A stretch of 64,000 nucleotides of DNA from Xylaria sp. FL1777 (GCA_022578965.1 MU400703.1:1-64000); one strand, 5' to 3'; shown: positions 1 to 12,500, counted from the first letter of the stretch. The notes: generated from the sequence alone by a model not told the origin. Numbers and translations: made by a program.

Positions 1-3000
1 CTAGATTTTTTTAAATGTATTTTTATAAAGCGTTTGTTTTGTTTAAGCTTATATAGTATACTTAATAAAGCTTTAGTTAATATTTTTTCTTAATAAAAAT
101 ATAGTAATTTTATAAGCTATATTTAAGAAGTTTTTTTTTTTTTTTTTTTTGAATAGTTTGTAAAATTTATAATATACTTTTAGTATTTTATTTAAGATTT
201 TTTTTGCAATTTTTCTAATTTTTTTGCTTTGTTTTTTATTTTCTTAATTAATAGTTTTTGCTTTTTATTAAATTAAAAAATTGCTAGTTTTTAGCTATAA
301 TATTTCTAAAATAATGTTATAATTAAATATATTAGCAATATTTAATATAATTTGTTTTTTGTATTTTTATATAAATATATTAAAAAGTTTAGTTTTTTTA
401 AGTATATAACTATTATTATAGCTAAAAGTGCTTTTATTAAATTTTTTAATCTTTTAAGATTTTTACTTATATTTTTAAAAAATTTTATTTTGTTTTGCTA
501 CTTTAAATAAAATTATGTTAGCTTATATTTTTAAGTTAATTAAAGTATTATATTTTTTTTTTAATATATAAGTTTAACTTTAAATTAGTTTTACTAGTTA
601 TTACATTAAACTTTACGTAAGGCCTTAGTTTTTTTAGCTATTTGCTGCTTTTTTAGCAAGTGCTTATTTTGTTTTTTGATTTTTTTTTATAAAATGTTTA
701 AATGCTTATTTTATTTTATATTTTAAATGTTATTATGCTTTGTTTTATTTTTGCTTTTAATTAAGCTTTAAATTATAATTTTTAAGCTTTTTTGCTTTTA
801 GCAACTATTTTTTAATATAATTATACTTTAATTAGCTAGTAATATTTATAATAGTTATTTTTATATTTTTTTAAAATAATATTATAAGTATAATTAAAAT
901 TTTTTTTAAATATTATAAACTTTTATAAATCTTTATAATAAACTATACTTATAACTAATTACTTTAATTTATAAAAGTTTTATATTTTTGTTTTTATAAT
1001 TTGTTTAAAAAATTAATTATTTTTTAGTTTATTAAATAAATATTAATAGTAATAATATATTATATAGCAATTTTATAATACTTTATTATATTTTAGATTT
1101 TTTAAGCATAAAATATTATTATTATTTTTTATTATAGTTTTATTATAGTAATAACTTTTAGCAATTAGTTAAATTACTAGCTTTAGTTTTTAAAACGTAT
1201 TAATTTTTATGTTAATTATTAATGCTTTTTTATTTTGTTATATTTAAAGTAGTTTAAGCTATAAAAATACTTCGTTTATTTTTATTAGTTTTTTTTTATA
1301 GTGTTTTTTATAGCTTTTAATTTTATTTGTTTTTGCTTTAAAGTTTTATAAGTTTTGTTTTTTTAAGTTTATTTAATAATTAAATGTTTTAATAATTTAT
1401 AATTAGTTTAATAATTATATTATTTATAATTATAGTTTTGTTTTTTTAAATATAATTTTTTTTAAGCTATATTTTAAGCTTTAGTAGTTTAAAGTTTTTG
1501 TAGTTTTATAAGTTTACTAACTATATTAACTTATTATTTTTTATTGTTTGCTATTTTTAGTTAAACTATTTTTTTAAGTTATATACTAAATAATTTTAAT
1601 TGTTTATATAGCAAATATATTTTTTTGCAATTTGTTTTAATAATTATAAAGCTTTTAAATAATATTTATATACTTATTTATTTTAACTTATATAAATAAA
1701 GCATTTAAATTTGTTTAATATAGCATTTTTATTTTAATTTAAAATAACAATTTTATATTTTTGTTTTAAAAACGTATTTTTTAAATTGCTTTATTGTTTT
1801 TTGTTGTTTTAGATTTTTATAACTTGTATTTTTTTCTTAAGTTAAGAAATTTTTTCTTTTTTTTAGCTTTTTTTTTTGTTTTTTTTTTTAAATTAGCATT
1901 ATTTTTAAAAGTATTCTTTTTTTTTATAGTTATAACATTTAACTTTAAATATATTTTAAGATTATTATTTTTAAACTTTATTAATTTGCTTAAATCTTTG
2001 TTTAATACTTTTTTAAGTATTTTTTTTTTGTTTTTTTTAGTTTTTTTAGTTTTAAAATACTAATTAAATAATTATTAATTAATTATAATAGCTATATTAA
2101 TATATATATTAATTTTTTTTAGTTTATTTATTTTGCATAGTTTATTTTTAACTTAAGTTTTAAATTTATTATAAAATAAATAAAACAATATAAGCTTAAG
2201 TAATTTTAAAATTACTATTAATTGTTTAAATTTTATAGCATAATTTATTGCTGCTTTTGTTTGTTTTAAGTAATAAAGTGCTTTTTTTGCGTGTTTTGCT
2301 TTTTAAGTATTTTTAAATAGTGCTTTTATTTAATTTTTAAATTTAACGTAGTTTTTAAAAATCTTTTTTGTTTTTAGCTTAAAGTTAATTAACTTATTAG
2401 CTTTTAAAAAATCTTTTAAAATAAATTAAAACTATTTTAGTACTTTTTTTAACAAGAATTATAAAATAATTATTACTTTTTAATTTTTTTTTATAATAGT
2501 AGTAAAATATTATTTTAAATAAAGTTTAACATAAATTAAAAAAGCTTTTATATTTATAGATTTATTATAAAGCTTTAAAGCAGTAAATTTAAAACTTTTA
2601 ATGTTTAGCATTTTTAACATTATAAATAATTTTAATAATAAAAGCAATAATAGTAATAAAAAGTTAGGTTTTTTATTTTAAGTTATTATTTTAAGTATAA
2701 TAATAATAAAAATAAGCATTAAGTTTATTAATAGTAATATTAATATTAGTTATAGTATAATTACTTATTTAAAGCTTTAATTTATTATTATAATAATAAT
2801 TATTATTGCTGCTTTAATTATTATAGCTAATATTTATGCTAGTTTAAAAGTTATAATATTTAGTATTTAAGCTGTTTTTTAAGTTAAAACAACTAGTTTG
2901 CTTTATAATACTAGCATTAATATTAGTTCTTTTTTATTATTACTGCTTAACTTTTTTTTTTTTATTACTGCTTTTTTTTTAATAAAAATAGCTAGTAAAA

Positions 3001-3279
3001 GTGCTAAAGTTTATTGTTTTAATATATTACTAGTTTTAAAAGTTTTTAAAACTTTTAAATTTAATTTTTAACTTTTTATTTTTAATAATATAACTTAAAT
3101 TTAGTTTTATTAGTTATTAAGTAAAGTTTACTTATATAATACTATTTAGCATTTTTATTTTTTAAATATCTTTTTAGTATACTTTTAAAAGTTTATTTTA
3201 TAAATTATTTATTATTTAACTCTTTATACTAATATTCGTTTTTATATGTTAAGTTTTATTAATTAAAAAGCTATTAAAA

Positions 3280-3774
3280 TATAATAAACTTATTATATAC
3301 TAATATAACAGGTTTGCTTTTAAAGTTTTAATTTGCAAATAATAATAAAATCTTTAATAGTAGTTTATTAAAAAGGTTTTTAAAATACTTTTATTACTAT
3401 GCATTAATAAAAGTTTTAAAGAATTAAAAGTAATAAATATATTAATGCTTAGCAGTTATAAAAAATTAATAGCTCAAAAACTAGAACTAAATAAATAACT
3501 AAATATAAAAAATATATAATTATATAAATAAAGAAAAAGTAAAAAAAATAATAACTTCTTTTAAATTATTGCAAGTTTAGTAAGCACTAAATTACTGTAA
3601 GCTTAGTAAGCTTTAAATTACTGTAAGCTTAATAAGCCTTAAATTACCGTAAGCTTAATAAGCTAAGTAAGTCGTTATATAACTTTAGCTTTAGCTAACA
3701 AAAAAAAAGGTGCAAAATATATATAAAGGCATTAAGCCGCTTTAAAGGCCACCCCTGTGCTAATTTTCGTAACA
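3280..3774 (-). repeat. gypsy-1 copy A 5' LTR (495 bp)
   Basis: The LTR is bounded by TATAATAA (left; TG mutated to TA) and CGTAACA (right), giving a TGT..ACA type terminus. The same unit occurs at 26931-27424, 49166-49656 and, inverted, at 57401-57918. The right end keeps an unusually intact GC-rich stretch around 3745-3762 (GGCCACCCCTGTGC), so copy A is the least mutated LTR of the four. Confidence 0.75.
3565..3690. repeat. tandem 24-25 bp repeats inside the gypsy-1 LTR
   Basis: About four imperfect units of the form AAATTACTGTAAGCTTAGTAAGC follow one another. Each carries an AAGCTTA-type palindrome. The array is present in copies A, B and the solo LTR. In copy C it has drifted into AAACTTAATAAACTTAAG-type units that form inverted repeats. 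It may be a promoter or U3-type array in the LTR, but that role is inferred from position only. Confidence 0.7.
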
Positions 3775-6700
3775 ATAATATAGCAAAAATTAAAAGTATT
3801 TTTAGCGTAGCTATAATTTTTTAAAGCGTTATATAAAAAGCTATAGCACTATTAAAGCTATTTATTATGCCATATAATTTGCTAGTTAATATACTTTGCA
3901 TTACTTGCTTATATTTGCTAAAGTTTTAATATATAATATTTCTTTTAATTTTAAAAGCTAGGTTTTTTTTTATATAATACTTTATTGCAAATATAATAAT
4001 AAATTTAAGTTATAAAGTTATATTAGTGTTATTTATAAATAAACCATTTATAAAAATAAACAGTTTTATATAGCTTAAGTTTAAAAGTATAAACATTAAT
4101 TTATAGTTATAATTATTTATTTACTACTTAATTTTATAGTTTAAATTTTTAATATTTGCTAGTGCTAAATTAATTACTTAAGCAATAGCTGCAAAGTTAT
4201 ATATAGCTTTTAGTTAGCAAATGTTGCTTATATAAGCATTATATATATGTTAAAAAATATATTGCTATATAGTATTTTTTATATAAAGGTTAATTAAAGC
4301 TAGTTAGTTTGCTTAGCTTTTTTGCGTAAGCATTATATTTTTTTTATATAAAAAAATAACTTAACTACTATTAAATTTAATAAAGTAATTTTATTATAAA
4401 GTTTTTTTTAGCTTTATATAAAACTTTGCTTTATATAACTTACGTTTTTTTTTCGCTAAAAATTTAAATATAGCAAAGCTAAACATATTGTTTATTTATA
4501 AACTTATAATGCTAAATTTATATAAAAGTTTTAATATAAACAACAAACATAAGTTATATATAAAAACTACTATACTAAGTTTTTTATAGTAATATTAATA
4601 ATAAATTTTAAACTAATATAGCTTTAACTTAGCTAAGCTATATAATAGTTATATAATTTATATAATAGTTCCTTTAAAATACTTTAAAACAAGTTTAAAA
4701 AGTAATTATGCAAGAATCTTTTATGCAAGCTTGTTTTTTAATTATATATATGCTTATATAATATTTTAAAGTTTGCTTAAAGCATTAAAGTTCTAAATTA
4801 GCAAAAAGCTTAAAGCTAATAATAACTATTAGCTTATTTACTAAATTATTAGTAATTAAATTAATATAGTTTTTTTTTCTATATTATTATAGCTTTATAT
4901 AACTAATTTAAACTTTTTGTATAGCTTAATTATTTTCTTTTTAATTTTTTATACAAAGCAAAACTTAAAAATTTAAGTGTTATTATATTTATTTAGATTA
5001 TATTTTACAAACTAAAAAACACTTTATATAATAAGGTTATTAATCTTTATAACGTTTAATTTTTTAAACAAAGCGCTAAAAGTACTAATAATGCTGTTTT
5101 TACATAACTTTACTACTAAAGCGTAGTTTTGTTCTTTTTTTAAAGTTAAAAACAAGTTATTAATGTTTTATATAAATGCTATAAAAAAGTTTTTAGCTTT
5201 TTTAAGTTTTTTGTGTTTTTTTTGTATAGCTAGTTCTATAGCTAGTTTTATAATAGTTATGTTTTTTTCTTTATTATTTGCTAAAATATATTTAATTGTA
5301 CAATAGTATAGCTTAACTTATGTTTATTTAAAGCAAATTAAGCTGTTTATAAAGTTAATAATTATATTAGGTTTTTTAATTAATTATATTTTGTACGGTT
5401 TTTTTTAGCTTTGCTTTTTATGCTATATAAAAACTTTATTGCGTAAAAGTAAAAATAATACTTTATATAAAGCTAGCTTATTACGTTTATAAATCGTATA
5501 GCTAATTTTAACTTTTGCTTGTTTTTTATAAAGCATTTTTATAGCTTTTTTAACTGCTTTAGCTTTTTGTATAATATTTAGCAAAAAAAGAAAGTCTTAA
5601 TTAACCCTTAAATATGCTTTAAATATAAAAAGCATTAAAACTAAGCTATTAAGTCCTGCAGTATTATTTAAAGCTTTAATTGCTATTTATAAAATTAATT
5701 TATTTTTTATATAATAATCTAGTTTAGCTTTTAGTATATTATATATACAATAAAAAGGTTTATATGCTTTTTTTATTTTGTTAATAGCTTAATAAGCTTT
5801 AACAAACATTTTTTAGTACTTTATACTTATAATTTTAGCTTAGTTTTAAAATTCTTCGAACGAAAAGTTTATACTAAGGTTATATATAATATAGTTTAAA
5901 GGTTTTTAATATATGTTAATTTAGCACTTATATAAAGCTTTTTAAGCGTTTTATATAAATATAAATTTTAAAAATATAGCTGCTTAAAATAATATAGCTA
6001 TATTAATTATATATAAAACCTGCTTATTGTTTATTTATATAGCATTAATTATAACTTTATAATTAAAGTTGTAGTTATTTTTAATTATAAACTTAAAACA
6101 ATAAAATGCTTAATTATATAACTAGTAATAATAGCAGAACTTCTAGATTTTTTTTAAAGCAAAGCAATTAATATTATAGCTTGCATAACTAAGCATATTA
6201 TATAGTCTTTTTATATAAAGGTATTTAAAACGTTTATAAAGCCTTTAGAGTTTTGTTTTTATAAAGTATAAATTTGCTTTATATAAACTAATGTTAAAAA
6301 ACAAGTGTTTTTATTTTTATATAACAGGAATAATCTTTTTGTTTTGTTATATAATAACGTTTTTTATGTTATTAAAGTATGCTTTTAAGCAGTTAGCATT
6401 TTTTAATAAAAATAAAAAAAAGATAAAAATATTTAAAATATAGTATATAATTATACTAAAAGTGTTTTTTATTTATATAGTGCTTATAATATTTATAGTA
6501 TTATTTTTGCTAAAACAAATATAAATGTTACTTAAAGTTTAATTAACTTTTATACAAAAATATATTTAAAAGTATACTTTTAATTAGGCTTTTTTTATTG
6601 TTAAATAGTTAAAAGCGCTAGTATTTTAAAGTTTACTTTAGTAGTTCATATAATAATAATTATTTAATATAAACTAATTACATAATACTGTTGTTTTATA

Positions 6701-7207
6701 GTTTTAAATATCTTTTTTTGTTATATAATAAAAAAATATGCTATTTACTAAATACTAAGTAATCTAGTTACTAAATTTCTTATTAATATTTTTAGCACTA
6801 TTGTTTAATTTTAAATATTTTTTACATTTTGCTATATATAAAAAGAATTCTTTTAAAGTAAGTTTTTAGCTATAAATTATTTTGTACAAATTAAAGAATA
6901 CGTTTTTTATACAAGCTTTTTTTTAAGAAGTATAGCGTATTAACTAATAGCTTTCTTTTTAGCAAATAAAGCATTTTTTGTTTATATAAAAGTTTTAGTT
7001 TTTTTAGTTATAGCTTTAAAAATGGCTTAATTATTTAGTTAGTTAAGTTAATAACTTTAATATAAATTTAAGTTGTTAGTTTTTTGTATAGCTATAGTTA
7101 TATTTTTAGTTTATAAAGTATAATTTATTGTTTTTTTATATAAAGGTTTTTGCTATACTATTTAACGCTATATATAAGCATGCTTATAAGTTAGCAAAAA
7201 ATCTTTT
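3775..7207 (-). mobile_element. copia-1 copy 1, distal pol segment
   Basis: This segment is colinear with 34170-37610 of copia-1 copy 3 in inverse orientation and so carries integrase and most of the reverse transcriptase on the minus strand. It is interrupted on the left by gypsy-1 copy A at 3774/3775, so the RNase H end, 3' region and 3' LTR lie outside the window. On the right it is interrupted by the chromovirus at 7207/7208 and resumes at 15068. The integrase stretch reads at about 6430-5600 and the reverse transcriptase at about 5150-4230 on the minus strand. The QTDD-type active site lies near 4488-4500 and is mutated to a TNN form. Confidence 0.85.
4230..6800 (-). pseudogene. pol: copia-1 integrase and reverse transcriptase, degraded
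   Basis: The minus-strand reading gives the same order as copy 3: an integrase core, a spacer, then a reverse transcriptase. Recognisable pieces include the ALNNTAGLNSLV block of the fungal copia integrase near 5670 and the acidic leader region near 5000-5200. Stops are TAA/TAG at positions that are Gln or Trp in the family, and many Lys/Asn codons probably replace Glu/Asp. Because integrase precedes reverse transcriptase, the element is Ty1/copia-type rather than Ty3/gypsy-type. Nothing here can be expressed as a full protein. Confidence 0.75.
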
Positions 7208-7400
7208 TATTACAGGAGGTATAAAGCATTAAAGGTTAAATATAATAGTTAATATATCTTTAGTCTTATAATAAGTATTTAATAAAACTAAAGCTTAAAA
7301 AAGGAAAAAAACTTCTATAAAATAAGTATAAAAAAAATATCCTATATATATATGTAACTTATAATATATGCTAAAGTACTTAAATAGCTTAGTTATAATA
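7208..7400 (-). repeat. chromo-1 3' LTR
   Basis: The 193-bp LTR matches 14875-15067 along its length with transition differences. It ends TAGTTATAATA where the other LTR keeps TAGTTATAACA, so the terminal CA has mutated to TA here. It retains ACAGGAGGTATAAAGC at its left end, less mutated than the partner LTR. Confidence 0.9.
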
Positions 7401-7418
7401 ACTACTTTTTTTTTCTTA
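7401..7418 (-). other. polypurine tract of chromo-1
   Basis: On the minus strand a run of A with a few G (AAGAAAAAAAAAGTAGT) sits directly against the inner edge of the left LTR. This is the expected position of the plus-strand primer and fixes the element's orientation as minus. There is no comparable purine run inside the right LTR. Confidence 0.65.
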
Positions 7419-7817
7419 ATTAAGTTGTCCTTAACCTATATATAAGTAAAATTAATTAAAATAATTAATTTTAAGTATAAGTAGTAAAGTAAAGTAATAT
7501 AAAGTAATTAAGCATAAATATAATATATTAAATAAAATGCTTATATAGTATAATAGTTAAAGTATTTATGTATTTATGCTTATGTTTACGTATTAAGTTA
7601 TGTTTGTTTTATGCTATATTTATAGCAAGTTTTATGCTTATACTTTTATTATTATATGTTTTTTTTTCTTTTTTTTTTTTCTTTTTTTTTTCTTTAGCTG
7701 CTGCTAAACAATTAGTTTTAGCTATACATTTTACTACTGCTATTCTTATACTTATTTTACATTTTTTCTGCTTTTTTTTTAATTATTATTTGCATTATAA
7801 TTATGCTGCTTAAATTT

Positions 7818-9365
7818 GCAGTAGTTAAAAGTAATATATATAAACGTAGTTATAGTTAAAGCTATAATTATAAACGTAAACGCAGAAAATTATTGTAACT
7901 TGCTTTACGCTTAAATTTATTTAAAAATAAATCTGATTTTACTATAAAACAAAACTTTAACGAACCTTTTTACTAAAAGTTTAATAACTTTAATAATAAA
8001 AATAAAAGTTCTAGCAGTTTGCTTTTCTTTTAAAATAGCTTTAATTTTAATAAAAATATAAACATTATTAAGCTTTTTATAAATTAAAAAAAAAAAAATA
8101 AAAATAAAAATAAAAATAATTTTAACTTTATAAATTTTAAAAAAGATTTAAATGCTAGCTTGTATAATTTTAATATAAATAATGCAAAAAATAAATCTAA
8201 TTTTAATGCAAATATTAAAGTTTTTATGCTGTTTAAGCGTTAGCTTGTTTTTATTATAACTTTTGTTTGCAAACCTTATAAACAAACTACTAAAGCTAAA
8301 AATAAAAAATATAAAACTATTAAAAAAGCAATAGTTTTAAGTAGTTTATTAATATATTAGCTTTATTTTAAGCGTTTTAAAAAAGCATTTTAGCTAAAAA
8401 ATAACTTACTTTTAAATATAGTTTACAAATTTAAAAACTTAAAAATAATAGCTTATATAAGCTATATAAATAGCTATACTTTATATAAACTTATAAATTA
8501 ATTTATATTTATTTTAAATTAATTTTATTAATAAGTTAGCTGCTTGCTATATTATATTTTAATGCAATGCATATTTAAAAGTTATTAAACTAGTTTGTTT
8601 ATTTTTTTGTTTTTTAAAAAAACAACTATAAAAAAGTTGTTATAAATAAAAATCGCGCTATTATTTAAAAAACTTTAAATAATTATTATGTTAACTTTGC
8701 AGCTATGCAGTTTTATTTTTTAAAAGCATTTTTACGTTTTTTGTTAACTTATAAAGCTTAATTTTAATTAATTAGCAAAGTTAATAACATAAAAATAAGT
8801 AGTTTTGTTTTTATTTTATATAAAGTTCGGCTAATAATTAGTAATGCAAAAATATTGTGCTAAATATAAGCACTTAATAATAAAGCGCAAATTTTTAGCT
8901 TGCTAAGCTATTAAGCTTTTTTATATAAGCGCTATAAATAGCTTTATTTAAACTAATTTTATAAGATTTTTTAACAGAATTAAAACTATTTTTAATGCTA
9001 GCAATATGCTTATTTAACTATACTTAAAATATAAGTTATAAACTATAAATATGCAGCTTAAAAAGCTGCTTTTATTTCTTTTAAGAAAAATATGCATAAA
9101 GCTATATTAACTATTATTAATAAATATAAATAAAAGTATTTAGTTAGCTTTTTTTAATATAAAGATGTTTTAAAGTTTAATAATTAGTATTTTAAGGCTT
9201 TTTTATAAAAATATTATAATTTATTTGTAGCGTTTTTACGTATAGCTTATTAATAAAGCATAGATATTTTAAAACTTAAAGCAATAAATATAATTTTTAT
9301 TATGTAATTAAAAACAAAAAAATAACTAATTAGTATATATAACGTATTTAAGCTTTAATTTATAG
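7818..9365 (+). pseudogene. antisense extra ORF in chromo-1, unknown acidic protein
   Basis: A plus-strand frame of 516 codons can be followed without frameshift between the chromovirus 3' LTR and its chromodomain, opposite in direction to pol. It starts near a basic stretch (KRKRRKLL at about 7860-7890) and continues through a Lys/Asn block at about 7960-8250. With G-to-A damage undone, that block would be a Ser/Asp/Glu-rich acidic region. A less biased C-terminal half follows. I counted about eight in-frame stops in the first 200 codons, fewer than expected for DNA this AT-rich, and all are TAA/TAG that can derive from CAA, CAG or TGG. I do not recognise the protein. The start codon is not certain. 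It could be an accessory retrotransposon gene or a captured host gene. Confidence 0.45.
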
Positions 9366-9399
9366 CTAAATTAATAATAAATTAATACTATTTTGTTAG

Positions 9400-9566
9400 C
9401 TTAATAGTTTTGCTTTTTTTTTATAACTTAAGCGCTTTTTAAAGTTTTTAATTGTTTTAAAAGCTATAATATTAGTAATAAATACTTATTAATTATACTT
9501 AGTTAATTAGCTTTTTTACTTAATAAAATAATATTTTTTTTTATTATAAGTTATTTTACTTACTAT
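9400..9566 (-). pseudogene. chromodomain at the C terminus of chromo-1 pol
   Basis: The minus-strand frame reads IVSKITYNKKKYYFIK followed by a Lys/Tyr-rich stretch and ends near FKKRLSYKKKAKLLS. With RIP damage allowed for, this fits the chromodomain pattern: ILDSK-type start, YLVKW-type strand, a W-P-x-E-x-N-x-W-type segment, and a C-terminal helix. Length (about 55 codons) and position downstream of the integrase GPY/F module both fit chromoviruses. Family knowledge says such domains direct integration to H3K9-methylated heterochromatin. The frame is shifted by one relative to the GPY/F reading, so a small indel may also be present. Confidence 0.65.
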
Positions 9567-9639
9567 ATTTTTAACTTTTTATTTTTTTAACTTATTTTTA
9601 AGGTTTAGCATAAATAAACTATATTTATGTTTAACTTTT

Positions 9640-10950
9640 TAAAGCTTAAGTAACTAAATTAAAAAAACAGAATAAAAGCAGCTATATTGTTTTAAAAAAT
9701 TAATACAGTATGCTTATAAACTAACTATAAAAAAAATTTAAAAAGGTTTAATAAACTTAAGCGTTAATTTTTTATTTTTAAACTTAATATTTTTTGTTAA
9801 TAGTGCTACTAAGTTTTTAGTTTTAAAAGTTATAAATTTATGCTTATTATTATAATATTTTATATATTTATTAATTATAATTTACTATTGCTTTGTTATT
9901 TTATTTTTAATAGTTTATAATTTGTTAAAACGTTTTTATATAGCTAGAATTTTTTTTAATATAAAGTTATTTTTAATAAACAAACGGAATTTTAGCATAT
10001 AACTATATAAAGCTTTAAAAAGTAATTGTTTAGTTATAAAATTAATAGCAAAATTTATAGCAAAAAAAGCTTAAAGTAAAAATTAAAGCTAATTAGTTTA
10101 TTTATTATTTATAAAGTACTTAAAATAGCTTTTAATTACTTAGTTTATTTGTTTTATTTATTTATTAGTTTTAAGGTAAAATGCTATTAAAAGCTTTTGC
10201 TTAACTTTTAAGTAATAACATAAATTAAACTAAAATTAGCTAATAAAAATAAAGCTTTTGTTAAAAATAATACTTTTTAAGCTACTATAAATACATTTAA
10301 TTTTATAATAAAATAAAACTGCTAGCTTAACTAAAGTTATAATAATATTAACTAAAAATAAGTATATAAGCTTAGTAAATTTATTTATAATAACAAAAAT
10401 AACATTAATTGGTTTTTTTTTATAAAAAGTTTTTAGTAAACTTATAATAAAGTTTATAAATAGTTTTTGCATAAATTTATTAAATATTAGCAAAGCATTA
10501 AATTTACTATATTTTTAGTAATATTTTGCTTTAATTTTAAAGCAAATTATATAACTTTATATATATTTTTTAACATTTAGTTTTATATTGCTTTAGTAAA
10601 GCTTTTGTTATAGCAGTTTTAAAATGCAGCTTTAGCTAAAGTGTTTAACTAAAAAATTATTATAATATAGCTTAATAAATTAAAAATATATAGCTTTTTT
10701 AAAAAAAATATAAATTTTATTTTTATAGCAAACTAAAGATCTTTTTATTAACTATTAAAAATTTGTAAGCTTTTTTGCGTTTAATTGTTTTATAATTATA
10801 TAGTATTTAAGGTTTTTTTTTTAAACTTCTTAAATAAGGTTTTTTAGCTTTTTAAAAGCTTTTAGATTTTTTAATTTTTTTAAGCTTATAGCTATTTATG
10901 CATACAAACATATAACTACTTAAATAAAAAAAGCTTTTTTAGTAAATATA
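9640..10950 (-). pseudogene. pol: chromo-1 integrase
   Basis: The minus-strand frame from 10493 reads FINFIISLLKTFYKKK and then VIFVIINKFTKLIYLF, the core of a Ty3/gypsy integrase. The first catalytic Asp is mutated to Asn at 10383-10385. Further on, SIIFNKSFIFIS corresponds to the SDRGSxFTS block with the second Asp, and TAFYLKTNK with the IKQIN that follows corresponds to the TAFHPQTDGQTER block leading to the catalytic Glu. A GPY/F-type motif (KFIKPF) lies at about 9741-9758. All changes are G-to-A or C-to-T. The zinc-binding part should lie near 10600-10950, but I could not read it residue by residue. Confidence 0.85.
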
Positions 10951-11599
10951 GCTTTAAAATATAAAGCTTTAGCTTAAGCACTAAAATATAAATTAAAGAT
11001 TTTAATTTGCTATGCTATTATAACTTTTTTTTTTAACATTAAAAAAATATTAATATTACTAAGCAAAATAGCTATATAATTAAAACAGCGCAAAAAAAAA
11101 TTAGCTTTATTTTTTTTGCTTGCTTAATATTTAATAATAAAGTTAAAAAAAGCTAATAATAAATATTAACAAGCTTGCTTTTTATTAAGCTTTAACATTT
11201 TTATAAACGTTTAAAAGTTAGTATAATTAATTAATATTTTAATTAATAAATTGCTTTTTTGTAAATAATGCTACTAGTGCTTAAAATAATTTATTATTGC
11301 AAGCATTTTTTAGTTAAGCATATTATACTATATTTTTTTTTTAAATAGCTTTTAAAAATAAAACGTAACTAGTTTAAAAATGCTTTAATTATTTTGTTAA
11401 AATAAATTTTTTGCAAAAGCTACTTTAGAAAAATTAGTTTTTAGTAATATTTATTTCTTAAGGTTAAAATATATAAAAAAAATAGCTTACTTAAATGTAT
11501 TCTAAAAGTTTTTAAAAGCTTTTTTTTTAAGACTATTTAAAAAAATTTAACTTTTTTTTGTTTTTATTACGTTTTTTTTTAAATATTTAAACAAAAGTG

Positions 11600-12500
11600 C
11601 AGCAATATAAAAATATCCGTTTATAAAACAGCAATAAAAGTTATAAAACTTTAAGAATTATTGTAATGCTTAATAAATATTTAATATAAGCTATTATTAA
11701 ATAATATTTATACGTAAAAAGTTTATTTTAATTCTTTAGCTAAAAATAATATAACTTAAAAATTTGATTTTTTTTTAATAAAATTAGCACTTAAATAGCT
11801 TAATATATAGTTTTGCTTTTTATAGCTTTTTAATAACGTTTTAAACATGTTTTATATAAGAATTTTTATTTAAAAAGAAAATAAGCATATTATTAAAATA
11901 TATAATGCAAAATATATTTATTACATTATTAAGTGCTTTTTATATATAATTTTAAAAAATAGCAAAAGCATTTAATAAACTTATAAGCATAACTAAAAAT
12001 TTATAGTAGCTATAATATATATAAAACGTTATTTTTTATTTATTTTTTTTTTAAATGCGTAAGTAATAATAAGTATTTTTAAAGTTAATTTTACTAAAGA
12101 TTTTAGCTTTTAAAATTTTATTAAGCAACTTTAAAATAAATAGTAAAATATATTAATTTTTATGTATAACTTAATTAAGTTTTTTATAGTTTATATATAA
12201 ATATAAGCTTTTATTTTTTTTAAGTATAAAAAGAATTAAAGCGTTAATAAAGCTAGTAAACTTTTTAATTTTTTTTGTTTTTAGCATTTTATTAAGCTAT
12301 TTTTGTAGTTTTTTTAGCTTATTTTAAGCTAATAAATATATAAAAAAATAAAGTATAACTGCGTTTTTTTTTAGCTTAATAGCAAAGTTTTCTTGCTTTA
12401 ATTATAGTAATATGTTTGTTTTGCTAATATTAAAAAACTTAAATAAATTATGAAACTTTTTTAGAATTGCTATAAAATTAAAGTAATTAAAGCTTTTTTT
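11600..12500 (-). pseudogene. pol: chromo-1 reverse transcriptase (YFDD mutated to YFNN)
   Basis: The minus strand reads IYFNNMLIFFLNKNSYIKHV and then IKKLxKAKLYIKLFKC, matching the Ty3/gypsy RT block V-Y-x-D-D-I-L-I-[YF]-S ... E-H-x-x-H-V ... L ... A-x-L-x-x-x-x-x-K-C-x-F. The catalytic pair is at 11889-11894 and both Asp codons are now Asn. The RNase H domain should follow toward 11100, and the long minus-strand stretch 12500-14870 should hold protease and gag. The 12500 limit is approximate. Confidence 0.85.

Larger units (their letters stand above)
1..3774 (-). mobile_element. gypsy-1 copy A, LTR plus 5' internal part, RIP-degraded
   Basis: This is the 5' half of a Ty3/gypsy LTR retrotransposon on the minus strand, cut by the left edge of the window. 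It aligns along its whole length with 23650-27424 (same strand) and with 57401-61180 (opposite strand), and the differences I checked are transitions. The family was identified from copy C, which carries a YLDD reverse transcriptase and an integrase. Copy A covers the 5' LTR and the gag/leader side only, upstream of the reverse transcriptase. The plus strand is T-rich, as expected for a purine-rich coding sequence on the minus strand. The T-rich frame near 1794-2063 is a shadow of this gag-side region and is not a gene. The element lies inside copia-1 copy 1. Confidence 0.8.

Noticed and set aside
1794..2063. 89-codon plus-strand frame, Phe/Leu-rich
   Set aside because: It is the complement of an A-rich, RIP-damaged gag-side region of gypsy-1. 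The homologous frame in copy C (59203-59406) is equally low-complexity and on the non-coding strand.
3565..3690. Regularly spaced repeats considered as a CRISPR array
   Set aside because: The units are contiguous, with no unique spacers. They lie inside an LTR and recur in every gypsy-1 LTR.
7568..7813. 81-codon hydrophobic plus-strand frame with Met start
   Set aside because: It has membrane-like composition driven by T-rich triplets next to the chromovirus LTR. It is not in the frame of the longer acidic ORF, and there is no second copy to show conservation.
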